Assembly (NCBI RefSeq): GCF_003967275.1
Contig: NZ_AP018721.1
Span: 186,001 to 250,000 of the forward strand
DNA length: 64,000 nucleotides
From: Sulfuritortus calidifontis
GTDB taxonomy: Bacteria; Pseudomonadota; Gammaproteobacteria; Burkholderiales; Thiobacillaceae
Direction of reading: 5' to 3'
The notes under the pieces were generated by a model. The model worked only from the letters and a program-made list of their open reading frames with translations, did no database searches and had not been told where the DNA came from. Within the stretch, counting starts at the first letter, position 1. Every line of letters begins with the position of its first letter. Position numbers and translations under genes: made by a program. Positions 43,961 to 52,680 of this stretch are shown piece by piece.

Positions 43961-44628
43961 TGGGCGGTTTCCTGTTCACGGTCATCCGCCGCGACCTGCT
44001 GCTGGCAGCCCGCCGGCGCGGCGACTGGCTGACGGCGCAGTTCTTCTTCGTCATGGTGGTCAGCCTGTTCCCGCTCGGCATCGGGCCGGAGCCGGAATTG
44101 TTGAAACGCATCGCGCCCGGCGTGGTCTGGGTCGCCGCCACCCTGGCCTCGCTCCTGTCGCTGCCCCGGCTGTTCGCCGAGGACCACCGCGACGGCAGCC
44201 TGGAGCAGATGCTGCTCTCGCCCGAACCGGCGGTTCTGTTGACCCTGGGCAAGGCGGCGGCGCATTGGCTGATCTATGGTATTCCGTTGCTGGTGGTGAC
44301 GCCGGTGCTGGGCATCCAGTTCGCCCTGCCGGTCGAGGCGATCGGCATCCTGGTGCTGTCGCTGGCGCTGGGCACGCCGATCCTGTCGCTGCTCGGCGCG
44401 GTCGGCGCCGCGCTCACCCTGGGTCTGCGCGGCGGCGGCGTGCTGTTGACGCTGTTGATCCTGCCGCTCTACGTGCCGGCCCTGATTTTCGGCGCCGGCG
44501 CGGTCGATGGCGTGCTGGCGGGAACCGGAGCCGAGGCGAACCTGTCTCTGCTGGGAGCGTTTTTTGTGCTGTCTTTGATCGTCACGCCGTGGGTGTCCGC
44601 GGCAGCCCTGAAGGTTTCGATGGAATGA
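43960..44628 (+). CDS. ccmB: Heme ABC exporter permease CcmB
   Basis: 222 aa with six hydrophobic segments; FTVIRRDLLLAARRRGDWLTAQFFFVMVVSLFPLGIGPEPELLKRIAPGVVWVAALLA-like start and EDHRDGSLEQMLLSPEP are family hallmarks. Membrane partner of CcmA. It overlaps ccmA by one base and ccmC by four (ATGA). Confidence 0.95.
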   Translation: MGGFLFTVIRRDLLLAARRRGDWLTAQFFFVMVVSLFPLGIGPEPELLKRIAPGVVWVAATLASLLSLPRLFAEDHRDGSLEQMLLSPEPAVLLTLGKAAAHWLIYGIPLLVVTPVLGIQFALPVEAIGILVLSLALGTPILSLLGAVGAALTLGLRGGGVLLTLLILPLYVPALIFGAGAVDGVLAGTGAEANLSLLGAFFVLSLIVTPWVSAAALKVSME

Positions 44629-45359
44629 GCATCAACTGGTACAAGTATTCGGCGCCGGCCACCTTCTACGGCCTGGCCGGTCGGCTGGCGCCCTGGTTCG
44701 GCTGGGCCGCGGCGATTCTCACGGTCATTGGCCTCTATTTGAGCTTCTTCGTGGCGCCGACCGACTTCCAGCAGGGCGAGGCCTACCGGGTGATCTTCAT
44801 CCACGTGCCGGCGGCCTGGATGTCCATGTTCATCTATCTCGTCATGGCCGGCTGGGCCGCCATCGGCCTGGCCTTCAATACCCGGCTGTCGTTCATGATG
44901 GCCCGCGCCCTGGCGCCGACCGGCGCCATGTTCACCTTCGTCGCGCTTTGGACCGGCGCCCTCTGGGGCAAGCCGATGTGGGGCGCCTGGTGGGTGTGGG
45001 ACGCCCGGCTGACCTCCGAGCTGATCCTGCTCTTCCTCTATGTCGGCATCATGGCCCTGTGGGCGGCGATCGACGACCCGCGCCGCGGCGACAAGGCCGG
45101 CGCCCTGCTCGCCCTGATCGGCGCGATCAACGTGCCCATCATCTATTTCTCGGTGCAATGGTGGAACACCCTGCACCAGGGTTCCTCGATCAAGCCTTCC
45201 GGCACCAGCATGGACGAGGTGATGCTCTACGGCATGCTGATCATGGCTATCGCCGCGTGGCTCTACACCATCGCCGTCGTCTTCGTCCGGGTCCGTCGCA
45301 TCATCCTCGAGCGCGAGCGGCATACCGAGTGGGTCAAGCACGTGCTGGAGGGCGCATGA
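44625..45359 (+). CDS. ccmC: Heme exporter/handling protein CcmC
   Basis: 244-aa six-TM protein of the HemeHandling superfamily that loads heme onto CcmE. The tryptophan-rich periplasmic motif WGAWWVWDARLTSELIL binds heme edge-on, and flanking histidines (IHVPAAW; TLHQGSSI) supply axial ligands. The start is the ATG overlapping the ccmB stop. Confidence 0.96.
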   Translation: MSINWYKYSAPATFYGLAGRLAPWFGWAAAILTVIGLYLSFFVAPTDFQQGEAYRVIFIHVPAAWMSMFIYLVMAGWAAIGLAFNTRLSFMMARALAPTGAMFTFVALWTGALWGKPMWGAWWVWDARLTSELILLFLYVGIMALWAAIDDPRRGDKAGALLALIGAINVPIIYFSVQWWNTLHQGSSIKPSGTSMDEVMLYGMLIMAIAAWLYTIAVVFVRVRRIILERERHTEWVKHVLEGA

Positions 45360-45532
45360 TGGAATGGGGCAGCTGGGAGGCCTTCTGGGCCATGGGCGGC
45401 TATGGCCTCTATGTCTGGGGCTCGTTCGCCGTCACCGCCCTGGTCATCGTGATCGAGGTGGTGCAATTGCGTCAGGCCGGACGGCAGACGTTGCAACAAC
45501 TCAAGCGACTGAATAAATGGGAATCTGAATGA
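45356..45532 (+). CDS. ccmD: Heme exporter protein CcmD
   Basis: 58-aa single-TM protein, [39 protein letters not shown], which stabilises the CcmABC-CcmE complex and allows CcmE release. The GGYGxYVWxS pattern is characteristic. It overlaps ccmC and ccmE by 4 nt each. Confidence 0.92.
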   Translation: MMEWGSWEAFWAMGGYGLYVWGSFAVTALVIVIEVVQLRQAGRQTLQQLKRLNKWESE

Positions 45533-45978
45533 AATCGCGCCACAAGAAACTCCTCGCCATCGGCCTGGCCGTCGCCGGTCTCGGCATCGTCGCCGCCCTG
45601 GTGCTCAATGCCTTCCAGTCCAATCTGGTGTTCTTCTTCTCGCCCTCGCAGGTCGCCGCCGGCGAGGCGCCGACCGGCCGCGCCTTCCGCATCGGCGGCC
45701 TGGTCGAGCCGGGCAGCCTCAAGCGCGAGGCCGACGGCCTGACCGTGCATTTCGTGGTGACCGACACCGCCAAGACCATCCCGGTGACCTACAAGGGCAT
45801 CCTGCCCGACCTGTTCAAGGAGGGCAAAGGCACCGTGGCTGAGGGCACGCTGGGTGCCGACGGCGTGTTCGCTGCCACCCAGGTCCTGGCCAAGCATGAT
45901 GAGAACTACATGCCCCCGGAGGCAGCGCATGCCTTGGAACAGGCCCAGAAAGCACAAGCCACTGTGGTGCAGCAATGA
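45529..45978 (+). CDS. ccmE: Periplasmic heme chaperone CcmE
   Basis: 149 aa: N-terminal membrane anchor (about residues 9-29), OB-fold domain ([52 protein letters not shown]), and the conserved covalent heme-binding His in [13 protein letters not shown] (about His122) with the following Tyr. The C-terminal tail ([12 protein letters not shown]...) is coiled. The last 75 nt recur almost intact at 46056-46130 after a 77-nt insert; the encoded residues are identical, but 11 codons differ synonymously. Confidence 0.95.
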   Translation: MKSRHKKLLAIGLAVAGLGIVAALVLNAFQSNLVFFFSPSQVAAGEAPTGRAFRIGGLVEPGSLKREADGLTVHFVVTDTAKTIPVTYKGILPDLFKEGKGTVAEGTLGADGVFAATQVLAKHDENYMPPEAAHALEQAQKAQATVVQQ

Positions 45979-46055
45979 AACCCAGGCATGTAGTTCCGGC
46001 GCAGGCTAATGTGAGCGAAGCTCACGTTAAGCCGCGCAGCGGCGGCCGCAGCCAA
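45979..46055. repeat. 77-nt hairpin insert between two copies of the ccmE 3' end
   Basis: Contains GGCATGTAGTT (45986-45996), an inverted near-copy of the AATTACATGCC that begins the second ccmE tail; then GTGAGC-GAA-GCTCAC flanked by GGCTAA/TTAAGCC, and CCGC-GCA-GCGG. There is no ORF. Edge TAGTTCCGGC is shared with the insert beside tRNA-Phe. Confidence 0.55.
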
Positions 46056-46130
46056 AATTACATGCCGCCCGAGGCCGCGCATGCCCTGGAGCAGGCACAG
46101 AAGGCGCAAGCCACAGTAGTGCAGCAATAG
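46056..46130 (+). pseudogene. Second copy of the ccmE 3' end
   Basis: 24 codons plus stop (TAG) encoding exactly the same residues as the end of CcmE from Asn126, but with 11 synonymous changes and a different stop codon. It is out of frame with ccmE by the 77-nt spacer and has no start of its own with a ribosome site. Confidence 0.85.
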
Positions 46131-46143
46131 AGAGGACTTCCCC

Positions 46144-48132
46144 ATGATCCCTGAACTCGGCCATTTCGCGCTGATCGTCGCCCTCTTGCTGGCCCTGGCC
46201 CAGGGCATCCTGCCCATCGTCGGCGCCCACCGCGGCAATGCCGCTTTCATGGCGGTAGCGCGGCCGGCGGCGCAAGGGCAGTTCGTCTTCGTCGCCATCG
46301 CCTTCGGCTGCCTGGCCTATGCCTTTTTGACCCACGACTTCTCGGTCGAGAACGTCGCTCGCAACTCCTATTCCCAGCTGCCGGCGATCTACCGCTTCAC
46401 CGCCACCTGGGGCTCGCACGAGGGCTCGCTCTTGCTCTGGGCGTTGATCCTCGGCGTCTGGACCACCGCCGTGACGGTGTTCTCCAGGCATCTACCGGAA
46501 GACATGGCGGCGCGGGTGATCGGCGTCATGGGCCTGATCAGCAGCGGCTTCCTCGCCTTCCTCCTGACCACCTCCAACCCCTTCCTGCGCCTGGTGCCGG
46601 CGGCGGCCGAAGGCAACGACATGAACCCGCTGTTGCAGGACCCGGGCATGGTGCTGCATCCGCCCATGCTCTACATGGGCTATGTCGGCTTCTCGGTCGC
46701 CTTCGCCTTCGCCATCGCCGCCCTGCTGTCGGGCAAGCTCGACGCGGCCTGGGCCCGCTGGTCGCGGCCCTGGACCACGGTGGCCTGGACCTTCCTCACC
46801 GTCGGCATCGCCCTGGGCAGCTGGTGGGCCTATTACGAGCTGGGCTGGGGCGGCTGGTGGTTCTGGGATCCGACCGAGAACGCCTCGTTCATGCCCTGGC
46901 TGGCCGGCACCGCGCTGATCCACTCGCTCGCGGTCACCGAAAAGCGTGGCGCCTTCAAGAGCTGGACCGTGCTGCTCGCCATCGCCGCCTTCTCGCTCTC
47001 GCTGCTCGGCACCTTCCTGGTCCGTTCCGGCGTGCTCTCCTCGGTCCACGCCTTCGCCACCGACCCGGCGCGTGGCGTGTTCATCCTCGGCTTCCTCGGC
47101 GTGGTGATCGGTGGCTCGCTCCTGCTCTATGCCTGGCGCGCGCCGCGGCTGGCCGCCGGTGGCGGTTTCGCCTGGTTCTCCCGCGAGTCGCTGCTGCTGG
47201 CCAACAACGCCCTGCTGATCGCGGCCCTGGGTTCGGTCCTGCTGGGCACGCTCTATCCCCTGTTCATGGACGCCCTGAACATGGGCAAGATCTCGGTCGG
47301 CCCGCCCTATTTCAATGCGGTGTTCGTGCCCCTGTTCACCCCGGCCCTGTTCCTGGTCGGTGTCGGTCCCCTGGTCCGCTGGAAGCAGGCCGACCTGCCT
47401 GAACTGGCCATCCGCCTGAAGTGGGCCTTCGCCGTCGCCCTGATCACCGCCGCCCTGCTGCCGCTGACCCAGGGGGGTCTCAACTTCATGGCCAGCCTCG
47501 GCCTCTTCCTCACTCTGTGGATCGTGTTCACCGTGGCGCTCGGCTTTGTCGGCCGCGTGCAGCACGGCGAAGGCAGCCTGAGCACTCGGCTCAAGGCGCT
47601 GCCGCGCAGCTTCTGGGGCATGCAGCTGGCCCATTTCGGCCTCGCCCTGGCGGTCTGCGGCGCCACCGTGGTCTCGCACTATCAGACCGACCGCGACGTG
47701 CGCATGAACATCGGCGACTACGTCGAGCTGGCCGGCTATACCTTCACCTTCAAGGGCGCCACCCAGGTGCCCGGCCCCAACTACCAGGCCATGCGCGGCC
47801 AGGTCGAGGTCAGCCGCGAGGGCAAGCCGTTGTTCACCTTGCAGCCGGAGAAGCGGGTGTACAACGCCTCCGGCATGCCGATGACCGAGGCCGGCATCGA
47901 CTATGGCCTGCTGCGCGACGTCTATGTCTCGCTCGGCGAGCCGCTGGCGAACGGCGCCTGGAGCGTGCGGGTCTATCACAAGCCCTTCGTCGACTGGCTC
48001 TGGCTCGGCGGCCTGTTCCTCGCCATCGGCGGTGTCCTGGCCGCCTCCGACCGGCGCTACCGCATCGCCTTCAAGAAAGAGACACAGCAGGCCAAGCCGG
48101 CAACGGCGGCCGTGGAGGGCCAGCAGGCATGA
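46144..48132 (+). CDS. ccmF: Heme lyase subunit CcmF
   Basis: 662-aa polytopic protein (about 14-15 membrane segments) that joins heme from CcmE to apocytochromes with CcmH/I. The tryptophan-rich motif WGGWWFWDPTENASFMPW (Thr where Val is usual) and the conserved His regions are present (WGSHEGSLLLW; MVLHPPMLYMGYVG). GAGAGGAC precedes the ATG. The ccmG start overlaps its end by 4 nt. Confidence 0.96.
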   Translation: MIPELGHFALIVALLLALAQGILPIVGAHRGNAAFMAVARPAAQGQFVFVAIAFGCLAYAFLTHDFSVENVARNSYSQLPAIYRFTATWGSHEGSLLLWALILGVWTTAVTVFSRHLPEDMAARVIGVMGLISSGFLAFLLTTSNPFLRLVPAAAEGNDMNPLLQDPGMVLHPPMLYMGYVGFSVAFAFAIAALLSGKLDAAWARWSRPWTTVAWTFLTVGIALGSWWAYYELGWGGWWFWDPTENASFMPWLAGTALIHSLAVTEKRGAFKSWTVLLAIAAFSLSLLGTFLVRSGVLSSVHAFATDPARGVFILGFLGVVIGGSLLLYAWRAPRLAAGGGFAWFSRESLLLANNALLIAALGSVLLGTLYPLFMDALNMGKISVGPPYFNAVFVPLFTPALFLVGVGPLVRWKQADLPELAIRLKWAFAVALITAALLPLTQGGLNFMASLGLFLTLWIVFTVALGFVGRVQHGEGSLSTRLKALPRSFWGMQLAHFGLALAVCGATVVSHYQTDRDVRMNIGDYVELAGYTFTFKGATQVPGPNYQAMRGQVEVSREGKPLFTLQPEKRVYNASGMPMTEAGIDYGLLRDVYVSLGEPLANGAWSVRVYHKPFVDWLWLGGLFLAIGGVLAASDRRYRIAFKKETQQAKPATAAVEGQQA

Positions 48133-48650
48133 AACGCTTCATCCCCTTTATCGTCTTCGTCGTCCTGGCCATCTTTTTCTACGTCGGACTGTCCTTGAAT
48201 CCGCGCGAGGTGCCGTCGCCCTTCATCGGCAAGCCGGCGCCGGCCTTCGCCCAGCCGCAGCTGTTCGAGTCGGACAAGGCCTTCGCCCCGGCGGACATGA
48301 AAGGCCAGGTCTGGCTGTTCAACGTCTGGGCCTCCTGGTGCGTGTCCTGCCGCGAGGAGCACCCCTTCCTGGTCGAACTTTCCCAGGCCAAGCGCCTGCC
48401 CATCGTCGGCCTCAACTACAAGGACCAGCCGGACGCGGCCAAGGGCTGGCTGGCGCAGCTGGGCAATCCGTACACCCTGTCGGTGGTCGACCCCGAGGGC
48501 AAGATCGGCATCGACTACGGCGTCTATGGCGTGCCCGAGACCTACTTGATCGACCGTGCCGGCGTCATCCGCTACAAGCACACCGGGCCGGTGACGCGCG
48601 AGGCCTGGCAGGAGAAGTTCGAGCCGCTGTTGAAGGAGCTGGGGGTATGA
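48129..48650 (+). CDS. ccmG: Thiol:disulfide oxidoreductase CcmG/DsbE
   Basis: 173-aa membrane-anchored thioredoxin-like protein that keeps apocytochrome CxxCH thiols reduced. N-terminal TM (about residues 5-24), family motif GKPAPAFAQPQLF, active site WASWCVSCREEHP (CVSC; CPTC is common elsewhere), and the cis-Pro in YGVPETYLID. It is resupplied with electrons by DsbD, whose gene is at 60.6 kb. Confidence 0.95.
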   Translation: MKRFIPFIVFVVLAIFFYVGLSLNPREVPSPFIGKPAPAFAQPQLFESDKAFAPADMKGQVWLFNVWASWCVSCREEHPFLVELSQAKRLPIVGLNYKDQPDAAKGWLAQLGNPYTLSVVDPEGKIGIDYGVYGVPETYLIDRAGVIRYKHTGPVTREAWQEKFEPLLKELGV

Positions 48651-49114
48651 AGCATCGCTATCTGATCGCCTTGTTGTGCGGCTTTCTGGCGCTGCCGGGC
48701 CATGCCGGCGAGGCCCAGCCCAATGCCGAAAACCCCGAGATCGAGCAGCGCATGAACAAGCTGGCCGAGGACCTGCGCTGCCTGGTCTGCCAGAACGAGT
48801 CACTGGCCGGCTCCCGCGCCGACCTGGCGGCCGATCTGCGGCGCGAAATCCGCGAGCAGATGCAGGCCGGCAAGAACGACCAGCAGGTGATCGACTACCT
48901 GACCAGCCGCTATGGCGACTTCGTGCTCTACAAGCCGCCGTTCAGGGCGGCGACCTTGCTGCTCTGGCTGGGGCCGGCGCTGTTCATCGCCATCGGCGGC
49001 ATCGTCTGGTTCGTCACCCTGCGCCGCCGGCGCAATCTGCAGGCGCCGCAGATCGACGAAGCGGCCCGCCGGCAGGCGGCCAGGCTCCTGGCAGAAAACG
49101 AGGATAAACAATGA
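48647..49114 (+). CDS. ccmH: Cytochrome c biogenesis protein CcmH
   Basis: 155 aa: signal peptide, conserved redox motif LRCLVCQNESLAGSRADLAADLRREIREQ (C45, C48), and one C-terminal TM (ATLLLWLGPALFIAIGGIVWFV). It is the short form that holds apocytochrome thiols; the TPR part is encoded separately as ccmI. Four-nt overlaps on both sides. Confidence 0.95.
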   Translation: MKHRYLIALLCGFLALPGHAGEAQPNAENPEIEQRMNKLAEDLRCLVCQNESLAGSRADLAADLRREIREQMQAGKNDQQVIDYLTSRYGDFVLYKPPFRAATLLLWLGPALFIAIGGIVWFVTLRRRRNLQAPQIDEAARRQAARLLAENEDKQ

Positions 49115-50319
49115 ACATGCATTGGACCGTGGCCCTGTTCTGGGTGCTCGCCCTGATCGCCGTCGCCGTGGCCGTGTTGCTGGTCATGCGCCCCCTGCTG
49201 CGCGGCCGTAATCAGGCCGATGCGACGGAACGGAACCGGATCAACATCGCCGTCTATCGCGACCAGTTGCACGAGCTGGAGGCCGACCACCGCAACGGCC
49301 TGTTGAGCGACGAGCAGTACGCCATCGCCAAGGCGGAGTTGGAGGTGCGCTTGGCCGAGGACGCACTGGAGCCGGTCGAGGCGGGTGCCGCCGGCACGGG
49401 CCGCAGCCGCCGGCTGGCCTACGGCCTGGGCGCCGCGCTGCCGCTGGCCGCCTTCGGCCTCTATTTCGCCCTGGGCAATCCCCTGGCCATCCAGGTTGCG
49501 GCCGAGGGCCCCGAGGGGCCGGCCAGCGTCGAGGCCATGGTCCGCTCGGCCGAGCGCAAACTGGCGGCCAATCCCAAAGACGCCCGTGGCTGGTTCATGC
49601 TGGCGCGCACCTACGGCGCGCTCGAGCGCTGGCAGGACGCCAAGGCTGCCTACCTTAAGGCGACCGAACTGGTGCCGAACGAGGCCGCGGTCTGGTCCGG
49701 TCTGGCCGAGGCGACGGCCATGCTCCAGGGGCGCAATCTCGAGGGCGAGCCGATGCAGCTGGTGGCCAAGGCGCTCAGGCTCGATGCCAACGACCCCAAG
49801 GCCCATGAGCTGGCCGGCATTCAGGCCTTCCAGAAACAGGACTACGCCAAGGCGGTGACGCACTGGCGCGCCCTGCTGGCCCTGGCCCCGCCTGACTCGG
49901 GCTACGTCGCCGAGCTGCGCCGGGCCATCCAGGAGGCCCGACACTTGGCTGCGCAGGCCGGCAAGCCGATCGACCTCGGCCCCTCCATCCAGGGCACGGT
50001 TGATGTCACCGCCGGGCTCAAGGGCAAGATCAGCAACCAGGCCATCCTGTTCGTCTTCGTCCGCCCGGTCGGCGGTCAGGGCATGCCGCTGGCGGCCTTC
50101 CGCATGCCGGTCGGCGAACTGCCGCTGCCGTTCGAGATCGACGACACCATGGCCCTGGCCGGACAGAGCCTCGCCGGCCAGAAGCAGGTCCAGCTGGTGG
50201 CCCGCATCGCCAACTCCGGCCAGGCCAATGCCGGCAGGGGCGATCTCGAGGGCCGGCTGGAGCCGGTCAAGGTCGGCAGCCGCAACCTCAAGCTGGTGAT
50301 CGACCGCGAACTGCCCTGA
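49111..50319 (+). CDS. ccmI: Cytochrome c biogenesis protein CcmI
   Basis: 402-aa apocytochrome chaperone. Two N-terminal membrane segments (about 7-27 and 90-112) flank the NIAVYRDQLHELEADHRNGLLSDEQYAIAKAELEVRL signature. TPR repeats follow (AERKLAANPKDARGWFMLARTYGALERWQDAKAAYLKATELVPNEAAVWSGLAEA), then a C-terminal beta-rich domain (QGTVDVTAGLKGKISNQAILFVFVRP). Last gene of the ccm operon, followed by a terminator. Confidence 0.93.
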   Translation: MNMHWTVALFWVLALIAVAVAVLLVMRPLLRGRNQADATERNRINIAVYRDQLHELEADHRNGLLSDEQYAIAKAELEVRLAEDALEPVEAGAAGTGRSRRLAYGLGAALPLAAFGLYFALGNPLAIQVAAEGPEGPASVEAMVRSAERKLAANPKDARGWFMLARTYGALERWQDAKAAYLKATELVPNEAAVWSGLAEATAMLQGRNLEGEPMQLVAKALRLDANDPKAHELAGIQAFQKQDYAKAVTHWRALLALAPPDSGYVAELRRAIQEARHLAAQAGKPIDLGPSIQGTVDVTAGLKGKISNQAILFVFVRPVGGQGMPLAAFRMPVGELPLPFEIDDTMALAGQSLAGQKQVQLVARIANSGQANAGRGDLEGRLEPVKVGSRNLKLVIDRELP

Positions 50320-50333
50320 ACCGACGCAACAAC

Positions 50334-50369
50334 AGGGCCGCATCGCTCCTCGGGGTCGTGCGGCCCTTT
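50334..50369 (+). terminator. Terminator of the ccm operon
   Basis: AGGGCCGCA (50334-50342) pairs with TGCGGCCCT (50359-50367), followed by a short T-run. Confidence 0.75.
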
Positions 50370-50428
50370 GCTTTTCCGGGCGGTCTGTCTGACTACAATG
50401 AAGCGTGAACTCGGGAGAAGGGGATCTT

Positions 50429-51979
50429 ATGTTCGAATCGGCAGAGCTCGGCCATCAGATCGACAAGGCGGTCTACGACAAGGAAGTGCCCAAGCTGCGC
50501 GAGGCCCTGCTCGACGCGCAATTCGACCTGGCCGCGGCCAAGAAATTCGAGGTGATCATCCTGGTCGGCGGCGTCGATGGCGCCGGCCGCAGCGAGACGG
50601 TCAACCTGCTCAACGAGTGGATGGACCCGCGGCACATCGAAGTCCACGGCATGGGCGAGCCTTCCGACGAGGAGCGCGAGCGGCCGCCAATGTGGCGCTT
50701 CTGGCGGGTGCTGCCGCCCAAAGGGCGGATCGGGGTGTTCATGGGCTCCTGGTACAGCTGGCCGATCCTCGACTACGTCTATGGCAATATCGACCAGGCC
50801 GCCTTCCACGAGAAGATCGAGCGCATCGTCAGCTTCGAGAAGATGCTGGTCGCCGAGGGCGCCCTGTTGATCAAGTACTGGTTCCATCTGTCCAAGCAGG
50901 GGCAGCGCAAGCGGCTGAAGGCGCTGGAGAAGGATCCGCGCACCCGCTGGCGGGTGAGCAAGCGCGACTGGGCCCATTTCGAGATGTACGACAAGTTCAT
51001 CGACGCCGACGAGCAGGCCCTGCGCATGACCAGCACCGCCGAGGCGCCCTGGTACATCATCGAAGGTTCCGATGCCCGCTACCGCGAGCTCACCGTTGGC
51101 AACATCCTGCTCGAGGCGCTGCGCAAGCGGCTGGACGAGAAGGATGGGCCGGTCAAGGCCGGTCATGTGCCGCCGCTGCTGCCTTCGATCGACCAGCGCC
51201 ACGTGCTCAAGTCGCTCGACCTCAGTCGCCGCCTGAGCAAGAAGGCCTATGAGCGCACCCTGGAAGAACAGCAGGGCCGTCTGGTGCAGCTGGTGCGCGA
51301 CCCGCTGTTCAAGGAGATTTCCGTGGTGGTGGTGTTCGAGGGCAACGACGCCGCCGGCAAGGGCGGCAGCATCCGCCGCATCACCGGCGCGCTCGACGCC
51401 CGGCAATACCAGGTCATCCCGATCGCGGCGCCGACCGAGGAGGAGCGCGCCCATCCCTACCTCTGGCGCTTCTGGCGTCACCTGTCGCGGCGCGGCCGGA
51501 TCAGCCTGTTCGACCGCTCCTGGTACGGCCGGGTACTGGTCGAGCGGGTCGAGGGCTTCGCGCCCGAGGCCGACTGGATGCGGGCCTACGGCGAGATCAA
51601 CGATTTCGAGGACCAGCTCGCCCGGCACGACACAGTGGTGGTCAAGTTCTGGCTGGCCACCAGCAAGGAAGAGCAGATGCGCCGGTTCAAGGAGCGCGAG
51701 CAGACCGGCTTCAAGCGCTACAAGATCACCGACGAGGACTGGCGCAACCGCGAGAAATGGGACCAGTACGAGCGCGCCGTCTGCGACATGGTCGAACGCA
51801 CCAGCACCGACTACGCGCCCTGGACCCTGGTCGAGTCGAACGACAAGTACTACGCCCGGGTCAAGGTCCTGACCACCCTGTGCGACCGGATCGAGGCCCG
51901 CCTGGCCGAGCGGCGCAAGCAGGCCAAGAGGCAGGCGGCCAAGGCCGCGAAGGCCAAAGCCAAGGCAAAGAAGAAGTAG
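50429..51979 (+). CDS. pap: Polyphosphate:AMP phosphotransferase (two-domain PPK2)
   Basis: 516-aa class II PPK2 with two tandem kinase-like domains. The N-terminal copy has a degenerate P-loop (GGVDGAGRSETV, no Lys) and the C-terminal copy an intact one (EGNDAAGKGGSI), followed by RWRYWRHLSRRGRISLFDRSWYGRVLVERVEG-like lid motifs (WRFWRHL..., DRSWYGR). Such enzymes make ADP from AMP with polyphosphate. The tail is Lys/Ala-rich (KRQAAKAAKAKAKAKKK). ATG 50429 is chosen for the AGAAGGGGA before it. Single gene. Confidence 0.92.
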   Translation: MFESAELGHQIDKAVYDKEVPKLREALLDAQFDLAAAKKFEVIILVGGVDGAGRSETVNLLNEWMDPRHIEVHGMGEPSDEERERPPMWRFWRVLPPKGRIGVFMGSWYSWPILDYVYGNIDQAAFHEKIERIVSFEKMLVAEGALLIKYWFHLSKQGQRKRLKALEKDPRTRWRVSKRDWAHFEMYDKFIDADEQALRMTSTAEAPWYIIEGSDARYRELTVGNILLEALRKRLDEKDGPVKAGHVPPLLPSIDQRHVLKSLDLSRRLSKKAYERTLEEQQGRLVQLVRDPLFKEISVVVVFEGNDAAGKGGSIRRITGALDARQYQVIPIAAPTEEERAHPYLWRFWRHLSRRGRISLFDRSWYGRVLVERVEGFAPEADWMRAYGEINDFEDQLARHDTVVVKFWLATSKEEQMRRFKEREQTGFKRYKITDEDWRNREKWDQYERAVCDMVERTSTDYAPWTLVESNDKYYARVKVLTTLCDRIEARLAERRKQAKRQAAKAAKAKAKAKKK

Positions 51980-52041
51980 GGGCCGGGCCCTAAGTCCATA
52001 TTCCAAAATGGGTTTTTGGCTTGCACGCGTCTTGGCGAAAA

Positions 52042-52061
52042 AGTAGACTGACCAGTCTACT
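52042..52061. promoter_or_regulatory. Palindromic operator of the tetR-efflux operon
   Basis: AGTAGACTGACCAGTCTACT, a perfect 9-bp inverted repeat around AC, 16 nt before the TetR start codon. It covers a possible -10 (TAGACT, 52044-52049) spaced 17 nt from TTGCAC (52021-52026). This is the size and placement expected of a TetR-family autoregulatory site. Confidence 0.75.
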
Positions 52062-52077
52062 CATCGTCAGGTCCGCT

Positions 52078-52680
52078 ATGGTCGCCGTAGAAGAAGCCCC
52101 TCAGGATACCCGCCAGCGCCTGCTGGACGCGGCTTGCGAAGCCTTCCGCGAGGAGGGCTACCAGGTCAGCATCGACCGCATCGCCGCCCGCGCCCGGGTC
52201 GCCCGGCAGACCCTGTACAACCACTTTCCCGGCAAGGGCGCCCTGTTCGCCGAGGTGATCCAGCACGCCATCCAGTCCATCCTGGTCACCCTCGAGGGCG
52301 ACGGTCCCGTGCGCGAGACCCTGCTCGCCTTCGGCCAGGCCTATCGCGAGAAGCTGCTCAGCCCCGAGGGCCTGGCCATCTTCCGCACAGTAACCGCCGA
52401 GGCGCCGCGCTTTCCCGAACTGGCCCGGCAGTTTTTCCGCCAGGGGCCGGCCATCACCCGCAAGCGTCTGGCCGAGTACCTGGCCCGCGCCATGGCGGCC
52501 GGCAGCCTGCGCCAGGACGACCCGGACTTCGCCGCCGAGATGCTTGCCGCCATGCTGATCGATTTCGACCGCCTGCGCGGCCTGATCGATCTGCAAACCG
52601 ATTTGCTCAAACCCGCCAAGACGGCACAGGTGGTCGATGGCTTCCTGCGCATGTACGCCGCCGGAAAGGACACGCAATGA
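52078..52680 (+). CDS. TetR-family transcriptional repressor
   Basis: 200 aa. The N-terminal helix-turn-helix TRQRLLDAACEAFREEGYQVSIDRIAARARVARQTLYNHFPGKGALFAEVI is typical; the C-terminal domain is of the TetR_C type seen beside RND pumps (AcrR-like). Its stop overlaps the adaptor gene (ATGA), so it heads a four-gene operon and very probably represses it through the palindrome just upstream. The inducer is unknown. Confidence 0.93.
   Translation: MVAVEEAPQDTRQRLLDAACEAFREEGYQVSIDRIAARARVARQTLYNHFPGKGALFAEVIQHAIQSILVTLEGDGPVRETLLAFGQAYREKLLSPEGLAIFRTVTAEAPRFPELARQFFRQGPAITRKRLAEYLARAMAAGSLRQDDPDFAAEMLAAMLIDFDRLRGLIDLQTDLLKPAKTAQVVDGFLRMYAAGKDTQ

Noticed and set aside
45976-46130. Read-through of the ccmE TGA into the second tail as a designed extension
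   Set aside because: The spacer is 77 nt, so the second tail is out of frame, and another stop follows within a few codons (TAG at about 45991).
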